Assembly: GCA_947489425.1 (NCBI GenBank)
Contig: CANLDL010000001.1
Coordinates: 992,001-1,056,000 of the forward strand
DNA: 64,000 nt
Direction: 5' to 3'
Origin: an uncultured Pseudomonadales bacterium
GTDB lineage: Bacteria; Pseudomonadota; Gammaproteobacteria; Pseudomonadales; Cellvibrionaceae
This document shows positions 54,505-63,181 of the stretch, one piece after another. Numbering within the stretch: the first letter of the stretch is position 1; the number at the start of each line of letters is the position of its first letter. The translations under genes were made by a program, and so were the position numbers. The notes under the pieces were generated by a model that worked only from the letters and a program-made list of their open reading frames with translations, was not told where the DNA came from and did no database searches.

Positions 54505-55008
54505 TCACTCGTCCAAATAACCCATTGCCTGAATATAAGCCTCTATGTTTTGTTGAGTATTTATTTTTTTTGCCGCCCTCAATGACAGCTCTTCCATATA
54601 ATCGCTAGGATCGGTACTGCCAGCATATAAAAATGTATCTGCGTTGAATATATTTTCTTCTCGGATCTCAGCTAGCGCGTGAGTAATAGCTGCGAACCTT
54701 TTATCCCTACCCTCTACCCAATCAGGACATTCTTTATCTGCTTCTTCGTTGAGTAACTTAGACACCGATAAAAACAGATTCTCATCGCCAGACTCTACCC
54801 ACTCGACAAAAATATAAGCGATACCATCATCACCTTGCGCCTCTACCCATTCGCGGGTGCACGCCACATGATAAAGGGTTCTAACATCATCGTCTGTGCC
54901 CAATGCAAAACCCTGTAAATTATTAAAACCATATTGGTAATCTAGCTCTGCTGCTGATTTTTTAATATCGTCTTTAATAAGAGTTTTTATGGCCTCGTAA
55001 TCTGTCAT
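54505..55008 (-). CDS. DUF4303-like soluble protein
   Basis: 167 residues, acidic. GFALGTDDDVRTLYHVACTREWVE and FVEWVESGDENLF with ADTFLYAGSTDPSDYMEEL fit the DUF4303 pattern, a family distantly related to SMI1/KNR4-type proteins; the assignment is from memory of the pattern. No catalytic residues are evident. It directly precedes truC. Confidence 0.65.
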   Translation of the reverse strand: MTDYEAIKTLIKDDIKKSAAELDYQYGFNNLQGFALGTDDDVRTLYHVACTREWVEAQGDDGIAYIFVEWVESGDENLFLSVSKLLNEEADKECPDWVEGRDKRFAAITHALAEIREENIFNADTFLYAGSTDPSDYMEELSLRAAKKINTQQNIEAYIQAMGYLDE

Positions 55009-55105
55009 TTAGATAAGTCCTACATTACTTACCAACATAATAATGGCGCTCACAATAAATAGCGCAGCATCAATGCAACTCAATAATAACTTTCAAGCAA
55101 TAAAA

Positions 55106-55133
55106 AAGGCGTTAACAATAATGTTAACGCCTT
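55106..55133 (-). terminator. Rho-independent terminator of ggt
   Basis: AAGGCGTTAAC (55106-55116) and GTTAACGCCTT (55123-55133) form a perfect 11-bp stem with a 6-nt loop. On the minus strand a run of six T follows, 22-50 nt after the ggt stop. Confidence 0.88.
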
Positions 55134-55155
55134 ATAATTTAACAAGCTTAGCCAA

Positions 55156-57075
55156 CTAACGTCCACCTACAGTACCGTCACGACGCTTATCAGCACCACC
55201 TACGAGTACAGTTCTTGGCTTAAAAAAGTAGCCATAACCAAAATAGTAACCAAAGTCGAATCTATGTCGACGCTTACGTTCTTCGACTTTAATAATAGAA
55301 AGCCCACTAGCTTGAGCAATAATACCTACCTCTCGTTCTTCTAGTGGTGCATCTGGGTTACTGTGACCACGCTCTCGCAACTCAGTAGCTAAGGCTTCTG
55401 CATCGTAGTCCCATGTTATGCCCGGAATTGGTTGCTCTAAATCTGTGCGTCCATTGCGATTCATATAGTGAGGGACGTTAATAGCTTCCTGTGGGTCGAG
55501 GTCAAAATCGATCATGTTAAAGAGTGATTGGGCAGTGTAGCCAATAATACGCGAACCACCTGGCGAGCCTGTAACAATATCAACCCGACCACGCTCATCA
55601 AACACAATTGTTGGCGACATAGAGCTACGAGGACGCTTATTGGGCTGCACGCGATTGGCAATGGGTAGGCCATCGGCACCCGTTGCGGCAAAAGAGAAAT
55701 CTGTCAGCTCGTTATTAAGCAAAAACCCATTAACCATTACGCCATTGCCAAAAGAGCTCTCAATGGTCGTTGTCATAGAGAGTGCATTACCATAGCGATC
55801 GATAATAGAAACATGGCTCGTGCCTGAGTTTTTAGCACGATTATCCGGTGCTGTTGGATCGAACTCACCCGGTGGGATACCTGCTTCGGCAGTACCTAAA
55901 TCAGTATCGCTAATCAATGCCGCACGCGATGCTAAATAGTCTTTGTTAAGCATACCTTCACTGGGTACCGTCACAAAATCCGGGTCGCCAACATAGCGTC
56001 CACGATCGGCAAAGGCTAAGCGACCAGCCTGTGTAAATAAATGCACCGAGTCTGTAGCCAGTGGATCTTTATCGCTAAAGTCAAAGTTTTCTAAAATACC
56101 TAAAATTTGGCCAACAGCTAATGCCCCCGAAGAAGGCGGCCCCATACCACATACATTATTACCACGATAATCGATACAAATAGGGGGGCGTTCAACGACA
56201 GTGTAATTGGCTAAATCATCCAACGTCATATCACCTGGAATAGCCAAGTCACCTTGTACTGCGGCGACAATGTCAGCCGCAATTGTGCCAGTATAAAAGG
56301 CATCGGCACCAAAGCGTTGCAAAGTAATTAATGTTTGTGCGTACTCTGGATTGGTAACAATCGTCCCTGCTGGTTTTGCCGTGCAGTCGGGGTTAGCAAA
56401 ATACTCAAAGGCATTGGCATCTCTAAAGAATAGGCGATCATCACAGCTTCGGCCCAGGCGTTCATTAAAAGCTAATAAACTAGCGACTTGGCTGTTGGTT
56501 CTCTCGGTTAAGGCAAAACCTCTACGCGCTAAACGAATAGCAGGCCGATACAATTTACGCATGGGTAAAAAGCCATAGCGATTGTGCATAAACTCCATCA
56601 TCCGTGGGATACCAGGCACGCCAACTGACAAGCCACTTTGCCACGCATTAACAAAGCCGCCTAAATTTTCAAAGCGATCTTCGCTAGCAGCAGCAGGGGC
56701 TTTTTCACGCGCATCGATAGTGGTTGTCTCGCCGGTTCTTGCATCGTAATAAACAATAAACGCACCACCACCAATACCACTCGATTGTGGTTCAACTAAA
56801 CCCAGGACCGCCTGCACCGCAATCATGGCATCAGTTGCGGTACCGCCGAACCGTAAAACACGCTCACCTGCCGCAGTTGCTAGTGGGTTTGCCGTAACGA
56901 CCATCTCACGACGCTTGGTAACGGCGGTGGCCAGCTCGTCGGGGAGATTATCTTCTGGGGTTTCATCTTGCTCGGGATTATCTGGCGATGGGCCTTGAGC
57001 AATAGAAGTTTGTGAAAAAGTCAGACCAAAAATAAACATGAGCATGACTAATTTAGCAATCATTTGCTTATACAT
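55156..57075 (-). CDS. ggt: Gamma-glutamyltransferase precursor
   Basis: 639 residues. A signal peptide (about 1-26, ending SIAQ) sends it to the periplasm. The proenzyme self-cleaves before Thr 419 (NSGTSHVSI) to give the large and small subunits. Substrate-binding motifs are EPQSSGIGGGAF, EKAPAAA and PGGSRI, with a C-terminal Tyr/Phe-rich tail (DFGYYFGYGYFFKP) unusual for the family. It hydrolyses or transfers the gamma-glutamyl group of glutathione and similar peptides. It lies about 200 bp downstream of the racemase-family gene and may have its own promoter, but ends with a strong terminator. Confidence 0.95.
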   Translation of the reverse strand: MYKQMIAKLVMLMFIFGLTFSQTSIAQGPSPDNPEQDETPEDNLPDELATAVTKRREMVVTANPLATAAGERVLRFGGTATDAMIAVQAVLGLVEPQSSGIGGGAFIVYYDARTGETTTIDAREKAPAAASEDRFENLGGFVNAWQSGLSVGVPGIPRMMEFMHNRYGFLPMRKLYRPAIRLARRGFALTERTNSQVASLLAFNERLGRSCDDRLFFRDANAFEYFANPDCTAKPAGTIVTNPEYAQTLITLQRFGADAFYTGTIAADIVAAVQGDLAIPGDMTLDDLANYTVVERPPICIDYRGNNVCGMGPPSSGALAVGQILGILENFDFSDKDPLATDSVHLFTQAGRLAFADRGRYVGDPDFVTVPSEGMLNKDYLASRAALISDTDLGTAEAGIPPGEFDPTAPDNRAKNSGTSHVSIIDRYGNALSMTTTIESSFGNGVMVNGFLLNNELTDFSFAATGADGLPIANRVQPNKRPRSSMSPTIVFDERGRVDIVTGSPGGSRIIGYTAQSLFNMIDFDLDPQEAINVPHYMNRNGRTDLEQPIPGITWDYDAEALATELRERGHSNPDAPLEEREVGIIAQASGLSIIKVEERKRRHRFDFGYYFGYGYFFKPRTVLVGGADKRRDGTVGGR

Positions 57076-57279
57076 AGCGACACCTCTTATTTTTTGTTAG
57101 TAATTTTTATTGATAATAAAACGGTACATCCTGTTACTTAAACGCCTACAACAAGAGGAATATATAACTCCTTCACAGTAAATACCAATAGTAGTTATCA
57201 TTTTGCGTAATTTATAAAAGAGTAATCAGAAAATAAAAAAAGAAGAACCGTTTACATTTAAATTAGTTCAAATAGTAAG

Positions 57280-58017
57280 CTAATAAGGCATAGATCCCGA
57301 GTATGGTTTACGCTCAACAACATCGCTCACCATATATGTTAGCGTTGTTATATCAAAAACCGGTACTTTAAAAGTAGATTGCAAAACATGAGCATAAGGT
57401 GGCAGATCTGTACACTCTAAAACGATTGATCGAACCCCCGACTCTGACGAGAATAAATTATCAACTGCATCAATTAACTCATTCTTGATTAGCTGAGTAT
57501 TCATTGATGTTCTTTGGTTTTTTAAAATAACCTCTGAAAATTCCTGGCTATTTTCCAAACCCTTAATCACTACAGGGATATCACCGGCACCAACTGCATC
57601 AAAATGCCGAGAAGTTAATGCATTTGCATCTGCAGTAATAACGCCAACTGGCGCGGATGCACCCGTCATTTGAAAAGCTAAAGGCACTTGTATTAGGCTT
57701 GAGGTAAATACTGGCACATTAACACAGGCGGATAACTCCGACTGAAACAAAGCTAAAAAGCCACAGCTACCCGTTATCGCTCGAACACCTTCGGCCTCTA
57801 AATACTGAGCAGCTTCTATAAATGGCCTAAGCAACTCCTGTGAGGGATTATTTAGTAGTTTAGACACTGTCACCCCCTCGACTATTTTATAGAGTAGCGA
57901 AGGCCGTAGGCTGGAAGGATTTTTAATATGCCCTGGCGGCTTAGGGAAGTAACTTTCTAAACAGATAACACCAATAGTCGCACCACAAATGTTTTGACCA
58001 CCATGATAAATAGTCAT
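57280..58017 (-). CDS. Asp/Glu racemase superfamily protein
   Basis: 245 residues. The two-domain racemase fold shows the two active-site cysteines in RAITGSCGFLALF and VLECTDLPPYA. IGVICLESYFPKPPGHIKNP at the start resembles the hydantoin racemase and Asp/Glu racemase group. It could racemise an amino acid or its derivative. It is the last gene of the transporter-oxidoreductase operon, 26 bp after the DadA-like gene. The exact substrate cannot be predicted; a role in converting L to D forms for the oxidoreductase is inferred. Confidence 0.82.
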   Translation of the reverse strand: MTIYHGGQNICGATIGVICLESYFPKPPGHIKNPSSLRPSLLYKIVEGVTVSKLLNNPSQELLRPFIEAAQYLEAEGVRAITGSCGFLALFQSELSACVNVPVFTSSLIQVPLAFQMTGASAPVGVITADANALTSRHFDAVGAGDIPVVIKGLENSQEFSEVILKNQRTSMNTQLIKNELIDAVDNLFSSESGVRSIVLECTDLPPYAHVLQSTFKVPVFDITTLTYMVSDVVERKPYSGSMPY

Positions 58018-58043
58018 ATTTTATTCCAATAAGGTTTGTCCAA

Positions 58044-59285
58044 TTAAAATCGAGCAGGTGAAAAAAGATTTAGATCAACGGATGTTTTCTGTTGACTGAT
58101 ATATTGCGATACTAACTTGCCTGTAATACTAGAAAGCGTTAAACCAACATGACCATGGCCAAAGGCAAGCACAATATTTGGGTGCTGTTTTAACGGCCCG
58201 ATGACAGGAAGAGAATCTGGAGTCGACGGGCGACTACCAACCCACTTGGATTGAATTTCAGGCTCCCGACCCAGCATACTTTTTGCGAAGGTTAATAGAT
58301 TTTTAATTCGCTTATCGTCGGGCGGTGTATCCGCATAGGCAAACTCTGCTGTTCCAGCAATTCGAATGCCATTTACCATCGGCGTTAAAAAAATACTTTT
58401 ATCCAGCCAGGATATAGGTCTGCTAAAACCTTGCTCCTTTGCATTCAATTCTAAATGATAACCACGCTCACTAACCAAAGGCAGTTTGATCCCCAATGGC
58501 TCTAATAGGTATCGTGAGGCAACTCCAGCAGCGACAACTAGGCGGTCGACCACCATATCTTGCTCCGAGGTTTTGATCGAGACGTTCTCAACGCCTGGAG
58601 ATATATGGCGAATCTCCTGTTGAATTATCACGCCACCATTGGCCTGAAAGTGTTCTGCATACTTTTGGCATATACCACCTGGATTAATCGTATGACGAGA
58701 ATTAGGATAATAGACACCACCATAATGGAAATCCGCAAGATCGGGCTCTAACTCTTTGACTTGTTGAGGTGTTAAGAACTGAATATCTACATCGTGCTCG
58801 ATGCGTTCTTGCATCGGCCCAAGTCTAGCGTTCTCAAAGCTTTTCTTTGTACCTAGTAATGCCAAGCTACCACAATGGCGCACTAAATTTATCGCACCCG
58901 TCTCACGAAGCAATACATCATCTGCTTTGGGAGAGGCTTTTAATAATTCAGTAAGAGCATAACAACCACGCAAATAATTTTGTGGCAAACACGCCTTAGC
59001 ATAACCTAGGCCATAAGGAACCATCGTTGGAATATAACGCCCCTGTATGGAAAGAGGGCTTGCTTCATCTAATAACATACCAGGAATTTGGCACATGGTT
59101 TTAAATTTAGAAAATGGTAGACGCGCAAAATCGGCAAAGACTCCGGCATTGCCAAAAGAGGTCCCTGCACCTGGAGGCATAGGATCAATAATAGATACTT
59201 TATGACCCGAGCGCTGCAACCATAAGGCAACTGACAAACCAATAAGGCCTGCACCGCCAACAACAATATTTAAACTATTCGACAT
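58044..59285 (-). CDS. FAD-dependent amino-acid dehydrogenase (DadA-like)
   Basis: 413 residues. The N-terminal Rossmann FAD-binding GGAGLIGLSVALWLQRSG, the middle substrate domain (YYPNSRHTINPGG), and the C-terminal FAD segment (GHGHVGLTLSSITGKLVSQYI) match the DadA/DAO group of D-amino-acid dehydrogenases. It would oxidise an amino acid to an imino acid and pass electrons to the respiratory chain. It lies 25 bp after ridA and before the racemase-family gene, an arrangement that makes a short catabolic route. Confidence 0.88.
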   Translation of the reverse strand: MSNSLNIVVGGAGLIGLSVALWLQRSGHKVSIIDPMPPGAGTSFGNAGVFADFARLPFSKFKTMCQIPGMLLDEASPLSIQGRYIPTMVPYGLGYAKACLPQNYLRGCYALTELLKASPKADDVLLRETGAINLVRHCGSLALLGTKKSFENARLGPMQERIEHDVDIQFLTPQQVKELEPDLADFHYGGVYYPNSRHTINPGGICQKYAEHFQANGGVIIQQEIRHISPGVENVSIKTSEQDMVVDRLVVAAGVASRYLLEPLGIKLPLVSERGYHLELNAKEQGFSRPISWLDKSIFLTPMVNGIRIAGTAEFAYADTPPDDKRIKNLLTFAKSMLGREPEIQSKWVGSRPSTPDSLPVIGPLKQHPNIVLAFGHGHVGLTLSSITGKLVSQYISQQKTSVDLNLFSPARF

Positions 59286-59310
59286 GACTTACACTATCTC
59301 AGCCTTATGG

Positions 59311-59658
59311 TTAACACGCCGCCACGGCCTGCATTTCAACCAGCAACTCATCTCTTGCCAAACGAGATTCAACACAAGCTCTTGCTGGCGGCGCCTCACC
59401 ATTCACCCAAGCGTCCCAAACTTTATTCATCCCTTGAAAATTTTTCATGTCTGTAATCCAGATAGTCACCGAAAGTAATTTAGATTTATCTGAACCAACT
59501 GAGTCTAAAAGCTCTTCTATTTGCTGGAGGATTTGTTTTGTTTGCCCGGTAATATCTTGGCTATCGTCTTTTTTTGCCACTTGACCCGATAGATAAGCAA
59601 GGCCGTTATAGGTAGCCACTTGACTCATACGCGAGTTAGATTGGTAGCGTGTAATCAT
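59311..59658 (-). CDS. ridA: RidA-family enamine/imine deaminase
   Basis: A 115-residue YjgF/YER057c/UK114 fold. LAYLSGQVAKKDDSQDITGQTKQ and PPARACVESRLARDELLVEMQ carry the key Arg (ESR/ACVESR segment) that anchors the carboxylate of 2-iminoacids. RidA proteins hydrolyse reactive imines and enamines released by PLP enzymes or amino acid oxidases. The operon partner is a DadA-like oxidase, which makes imines. Confidence 0.9.
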   Translation of the reverse strand: MITRYQSNSRMSQVATYNGLAYLSGQVAKKDDSQDITGQTKQILQQIEELLDSVGSDKSKLLSVTIWITDMKNFQGMNKVWDAWVNGEAPPARACVESRLARDELLVEMQAVAAC

Positions 59659-59773
59659 CTTGCACCCTGAATATTTACAGTCAAAATATAAATAGCCCCC
59701 ACATCATTCAAAAAATTCTCTAAGCAATGGGAGCTATATACTTCTAAGAAAAAGTACTTTAACGCTTATAGAT

Positions 59774-60730
59774 TTACTTTTTCTTTGCTTTCTCAGCAGC
59801 GCCTTTCATGATGGATGATGTTTCCTGCATACCTGCAATCCACGCTTCGTCATTGCCCTGACGAAAATCAACAACAGCACCCATATTGGCATAAGCCTGT
59901 AGAACCTTAGGATCTTTCATTACCTTAGTGGTCGCAGCAATTAATTTATCGACAACTTCTTGAGGAACACCCTGAGGAGCAAAAACACCTGACCAGCCTT
60001 CAAAGCTTCCCTTGATACCATAGTCAGAAAATGTAGGAACATCTGGGAAGTCAGCCATTTTTTGGTTCATTACCAATGCTCTAGCACGTCCAGATTTAAC
60101 ATGAGGCCCAAAGGCAGGAGGGAAAGAAACCGCTGATTGAATATGCCCACCAACAACAGAAACCATTGATGCAGCCGTTGTATTAGCATGTACATACTTA
60201 GGCTTATAACCTGCTTGATCTGCAATAATGTTGGCAAGGATAGTACCTGAAGACGAAGCTCCCCAAGAACCTTGAGTTAATGGTTTCTTTTTAGCCGCAG
60301 CGATAAAATCATCAAAGGTTTTATAAGGGCTATCCTTTGCAACAACAACAGCAAGTGGTACGGCTGTCATCTTAACTACAGGGACAAAGCTATCAAAATT
60401 ATAAGGGGTTTTACTAAAGTTTGGCGTCACTAGCATATTGCCAAGGCCAGCATTAATTAAGGTATAACCGTCTTTTTTCGCATTAGCTACAAACGAAGTC
60501 CCAACAACACCCCCGCCGCCAGCTTTATTAATAACAACAACGGGAACACCGAGTTCTTTTTCTACAGCATCGGCCCATACTCGGGTTGTTAAATCGGAAT
60601 CGCCCCCAGCGCCATAGGGTACAATAACGTTAATTGGCTTTTTCGGCCATTCAGCAGACGCAACACCTGCGAGCAGGCACAGAGTCAACGCTGAAATTAA
60701 TTTCATTAATGATTTATTAATATATTTCAT
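59774..60730 (-). CDS. tctC: Tripartite tricarboxylate transporter substrate-binding protein TctC
   Basis: 318 residues from the ATG at 60730, preceded by GAGGAAAG at the right distance; an earlier ATG (60745) has no ribosome site. A signal peptide (about 1-25, ending VASAEW) is followed by the Bug/TctC fold: PINVIVPYGAGGDSD, LTTRVWADAVEKEL, QGSWGASSSGTI. It captures a carboxylate-type ligand in the periplasm for TctAB. It lies downstream of tctB-tctA with 111 bp between. Confidence 0.92.
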   Translation of the reverse strand: MKYINKSLMKLISALTLCLLAGVASAEWPKKPINVIVPYGAGGDSDLTTRVWADAVEKELGVPVVVINKAGGGGVVGTSFVANAKKDGYTLINAGLGNMLVTPNFSKTPYNFDSFVPVVKMTAVPLAVVVAKDSPYKTFDDFIAAAKKKPLTQGSWGASSSGTILANIIADQAGYKPKYVHANTTAASMVSVVGGHIQSAVSFPPAFGPHVKSGRARALVMNQKMADFPDVPTFSDYGIKGSFEGWSGVFAPQGVPQEVVDKLIAATTKVMKDPKVLQAYANMGAVVDFRQGNDEAWIAGMQETSSIMKGAAEKAKKK

Positions 60731-60841
60731 TGATACTTTCCTCATAGTTTTAATAATTTAGTTTTGATAATTAATTTTTAGTCATTAAGTAAGTTTTTTA
60801 TAGTTATAAAAACCCTTGCAGGCATGATTTACATTCAATAC

Positions 60842-62338
60842 TTATATCTGTTTAGCCCTCTTCTTTTTTGAACGCGCACTGGTGTATACAAAGAACAATG
60901 TGAGTGCGATAAAAACCCAAGAAAAAGGAGATGCAAAGAAAAGGTGGTAATCTGTACCGACAATTGCGATAGATTGATCAAGGTTTTGCTCAAGAAATGG
61001 CGTTAAGATAAAACCGATGATAAAAACTGCTGGATTTAAACCTACCAAACGCATCCCGTAGCCAATAATGGTAAAGACAATAAGAATAAGAACATCATTC
61101 ATATTTTGCCCTGCAGTAAATGCACCGGCAAAAGCAAATATTGTCACGCAAGGGAAAATAAAGTAGCGTTTAAGTGATGCTACGCGTGTGAAAAAACCGA
61201 AGCCTGATTTTGCGATCACTAAGAGAAATAAATCCGTTAATAAAAAACCTGCAAAAATGGCATAAATTGTTTCGGTATGTTCAAAGAAAATAAGTGGCCC
61301 AGGTGTCAGGCCATGGATCAAAAAAGCTCCCATTAGCAAAGCAGCGACATCATCCCCTGGAATACTCAAGGTCAGCATAGGAATCATACTTGAGCCACAA
61401 ACAGCATTATTAGCCGATTCAGCAGCAGCAATACCCTCTACAGAGCCCTTACCAAATTTCTCCGGTGATTTAGACGTTCTTTTTGCTTCACCATAGGCCA
61501 TAAACGCTGCGGTACTTGACCCCAAACCAGGCAGCGCACCAACAAAGGTACCAATACCTGTTGATTTTAAAATCGTTTTAAAGACCGAACGAAACTCTTT
61601 AAAGCTAATACGGTTATCGCCTCGGTTTTTAGAGTTTTTAAGCGATAAGTTATGGTGCGGTGCGGTGCGATTTCTAATTGTGTTAATAACTTCAGGCATA
61701 ACTAAAATACCAATTAACATAGGCGTAAACGTAAACCCTGCCATTAGCTCGGTAACACCAAAGGTAAAGCGCGAGGCACCTGTAATTGTCGATAAGCCCA
61801 CCATCGCAAATAACATTCCCAGGCAACATGAAAGTAAACCACGCGGTATCGAATCACCAGCTAATGAACCAATAACGGTGAATGCAAAAAGTAATAAGAA
61901 TACTTTTTCGATAGGACCTGCTTGTAGAGAAACAATTGAAATAGGAGCGGCAACAAAAATAAGCACAAGTGTTGCTATCATCTCGCCCGTCACCGACGAA
62001 AACAGAGAGATATCCAGTGCTTTACCCGCTTTGCCCTGCTTAGTTAAGGCATTGCCATCTAGCGCTGTTAAAAAAGATGCTGCCGCGCCTGGGGTATTAA
62101 TTAAAATAGCTGAAATTGAACCACCATAAATGCCTGCTTTGTAGACAGCCAAAAGCATCGTAATACCAATAATGGGGTCAACATAAAAAGTGAGCGGCAA
62201 AATAATTGCAATAGCCATAATGGCAGAGACACCAGGAATAGCACCAAATATAATCCCGATAAATACACCAGTAATAATCCCTATAATAGGTCCAATAGCT
62301 AGGATGGAAGAAAATCCGTTAATAATATTGTCAAACAT
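60842..62338 (-). CDS. tctA: Tripartite tricarboxylate transporter large permease TctA
   Basis: 498 residues with about 12 hydrophobic helices. Conserved TctA motifs include GAIPGVSAIMAIAIILPLT and GALPGLGSSTAAFMAYGEA (two PGxG elements) and SIPGDDVAALLMGAF. It forms the ion-coupled channel of the TTT system. tctB ends 9 bp before its start. The substrate is set by TctC and cannot be read from this gene. Confidence 0.94.
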   Translation of the reverse strand: MFDNIINGFSSILAIGPIIGIITGVFIGIIFGAIPGVSAIMAIAIILPLTFYVDPIIGITMLLAVYKAGIYGGSISAILINTPGAAASFLTALDGNALTKQGKAGKALDISLFSSVTGEMIATLVLIFVAAPISIVSLQAGPIEKVFLLLFAFTVIGSLAGDSIPRGLLSCCLGMLFAMVGLSTITGASRFTFGVTELMAGFTFTPMLIGILVMPEVINTIRNRTAPHHNLSLKNSKNRGDNRISFKEFRSVFKTILKSTGIGTFVGALPGLGSSTAAFMAYGEAKRTSKSPEKFGKGSVEGIAAAESANNAVCGSSMIPMLTLSIPGDDVAALLMGAFLIHGLTPGPLIFFEHTETIYAIFAGFLLTDLFLLVIAKSGFGFFTRVASLKRYFIFPCVTIFAFAGAFTAGQNMNDVLILIVFTIIGYGMRLVGLNPAVFIIGFILTPFLEQNLDQSIAIVGTDYHLFFASPFSWVFIALTLFFVYTSARSKKKRAKQI

Positions 62339-62347
62339 TTTCCTCTC

Positions 62348-62815
62348 CTAAGCTAAAGACCATATTGGCAAAAAAACTCGCAAAAAGTGATTCGCCCCAT
62401 AGAAAACAATCAACGGGACTACAATCGACATTGCAGTCATTGCAAACCAACTTCGCCCGCCAAGAAGGTACGAGACGGCAAACATGACAAAAGGTGTAGC
62501 AATCAAAAAGCCGATGTAAGGCACTGCCAACCAGTACAAAATAAAAATACCGATATAGATATTGACGCCCATAAAACCTTCGGTAGAAATAATATCTTCC
62601 TCATTTATGTCAGCATTTCTTTTTAGTTTTAAAATAGATTGAATAGCGATAGTTGCCGAAAAAATAATAATAAGACCAGCCACAATACGAGGCAGGAAAA
62701 GAGAACCAAGATCGGTTTCTACACCGCCTTCAGATAATCCATCATTTGTTAATATGATTAACGACATGAGAATAAGGCATGTTGAAATAACAACATCAAT
62801 TTTTCTTCTATCCAT
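62348..62815 (-). CDS. tctB: Tripartite tricarboxylate transporter small permease TctB
   Basis: 155 residues with four hydrophobic helices (about 7-25, 36-58, 87-112, 117-150). Family hallmarks are LFLPRIVAGLIIIFSATIAIQS and the loop between helices 3 and 4 (SYLLGGRSW). It heads the operon. The order B-A-C differs from the more usual C-B-A. It is divergent from the LysR gene. Confidence 0.88.
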   Translation of the reverse strand: MDRRKIDVVISTCLILMSLIILTNDGLSEGGVETDLGSLFLPRIVAGLIIIFSATIAIQSILKLKRNADINEEDIISTEGFMGVNIYIGIFILYWLAVPYIGFLIATPFVMFAVSYLLGGRSWFAMTAMSIVVPLIVFYGANHFLRVFLPIWSLA

Positions 62816-63181
62816 TTTTTAATCTCTAGGTTTAACAACTGGACAAAACTAATAAATACAACTAAAGCAACAGAAACTATAAATTTGTAATAAAACTGCG
62901 ACGTGATGATTCTTATTCTTTTAATCTAAAAGTTGCATGGGGGGGTTGGTCTAATTTTTTATTAAAGGAAAACCAAAACCCTATAGTTACACTATCGGTG
63001 CTTACCAACCAATAATGATCGAATCACAACTAGCCAGAGTGTATTAAGTTTTTATATTTATAAAATTCTATTGGCATTAAAGGCCACCCCAACCTGATAC
63101 CTAATTTATGGGATCTACTATATAATTGCCAATTGTATTTTCTTAACAAATCATCAGATTTTCTTATGATATGGAGGCAGT
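62816..63181. promoter_or_regulatory. Divergent control region between tctB and the LysR gene
   Basis: About 365 bp between divergent genes. It should contain the LysR-binding boxes (T-N11-A type), but I cannot pick one. A GC-rich run of seven G sits at 62940-62946 inside AT-rich sequence. The LysR-side promoter is listed separately. Confidence 0.5.
63143..63170 (+). promoter_or_regulatory. Candidate sigma-70 promoter for the LysR gene
   Basis: TTAACA (63143-63148), a 16-nt spacer, then TATGAT (63165-63170). Both boxes are 5 of 6 to consensus. Transcription would begin around 63177, almost at the GGAGG (63173-63177), leaving a nearly leaderless message, so the match may be chance. Confidence 0.4.
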
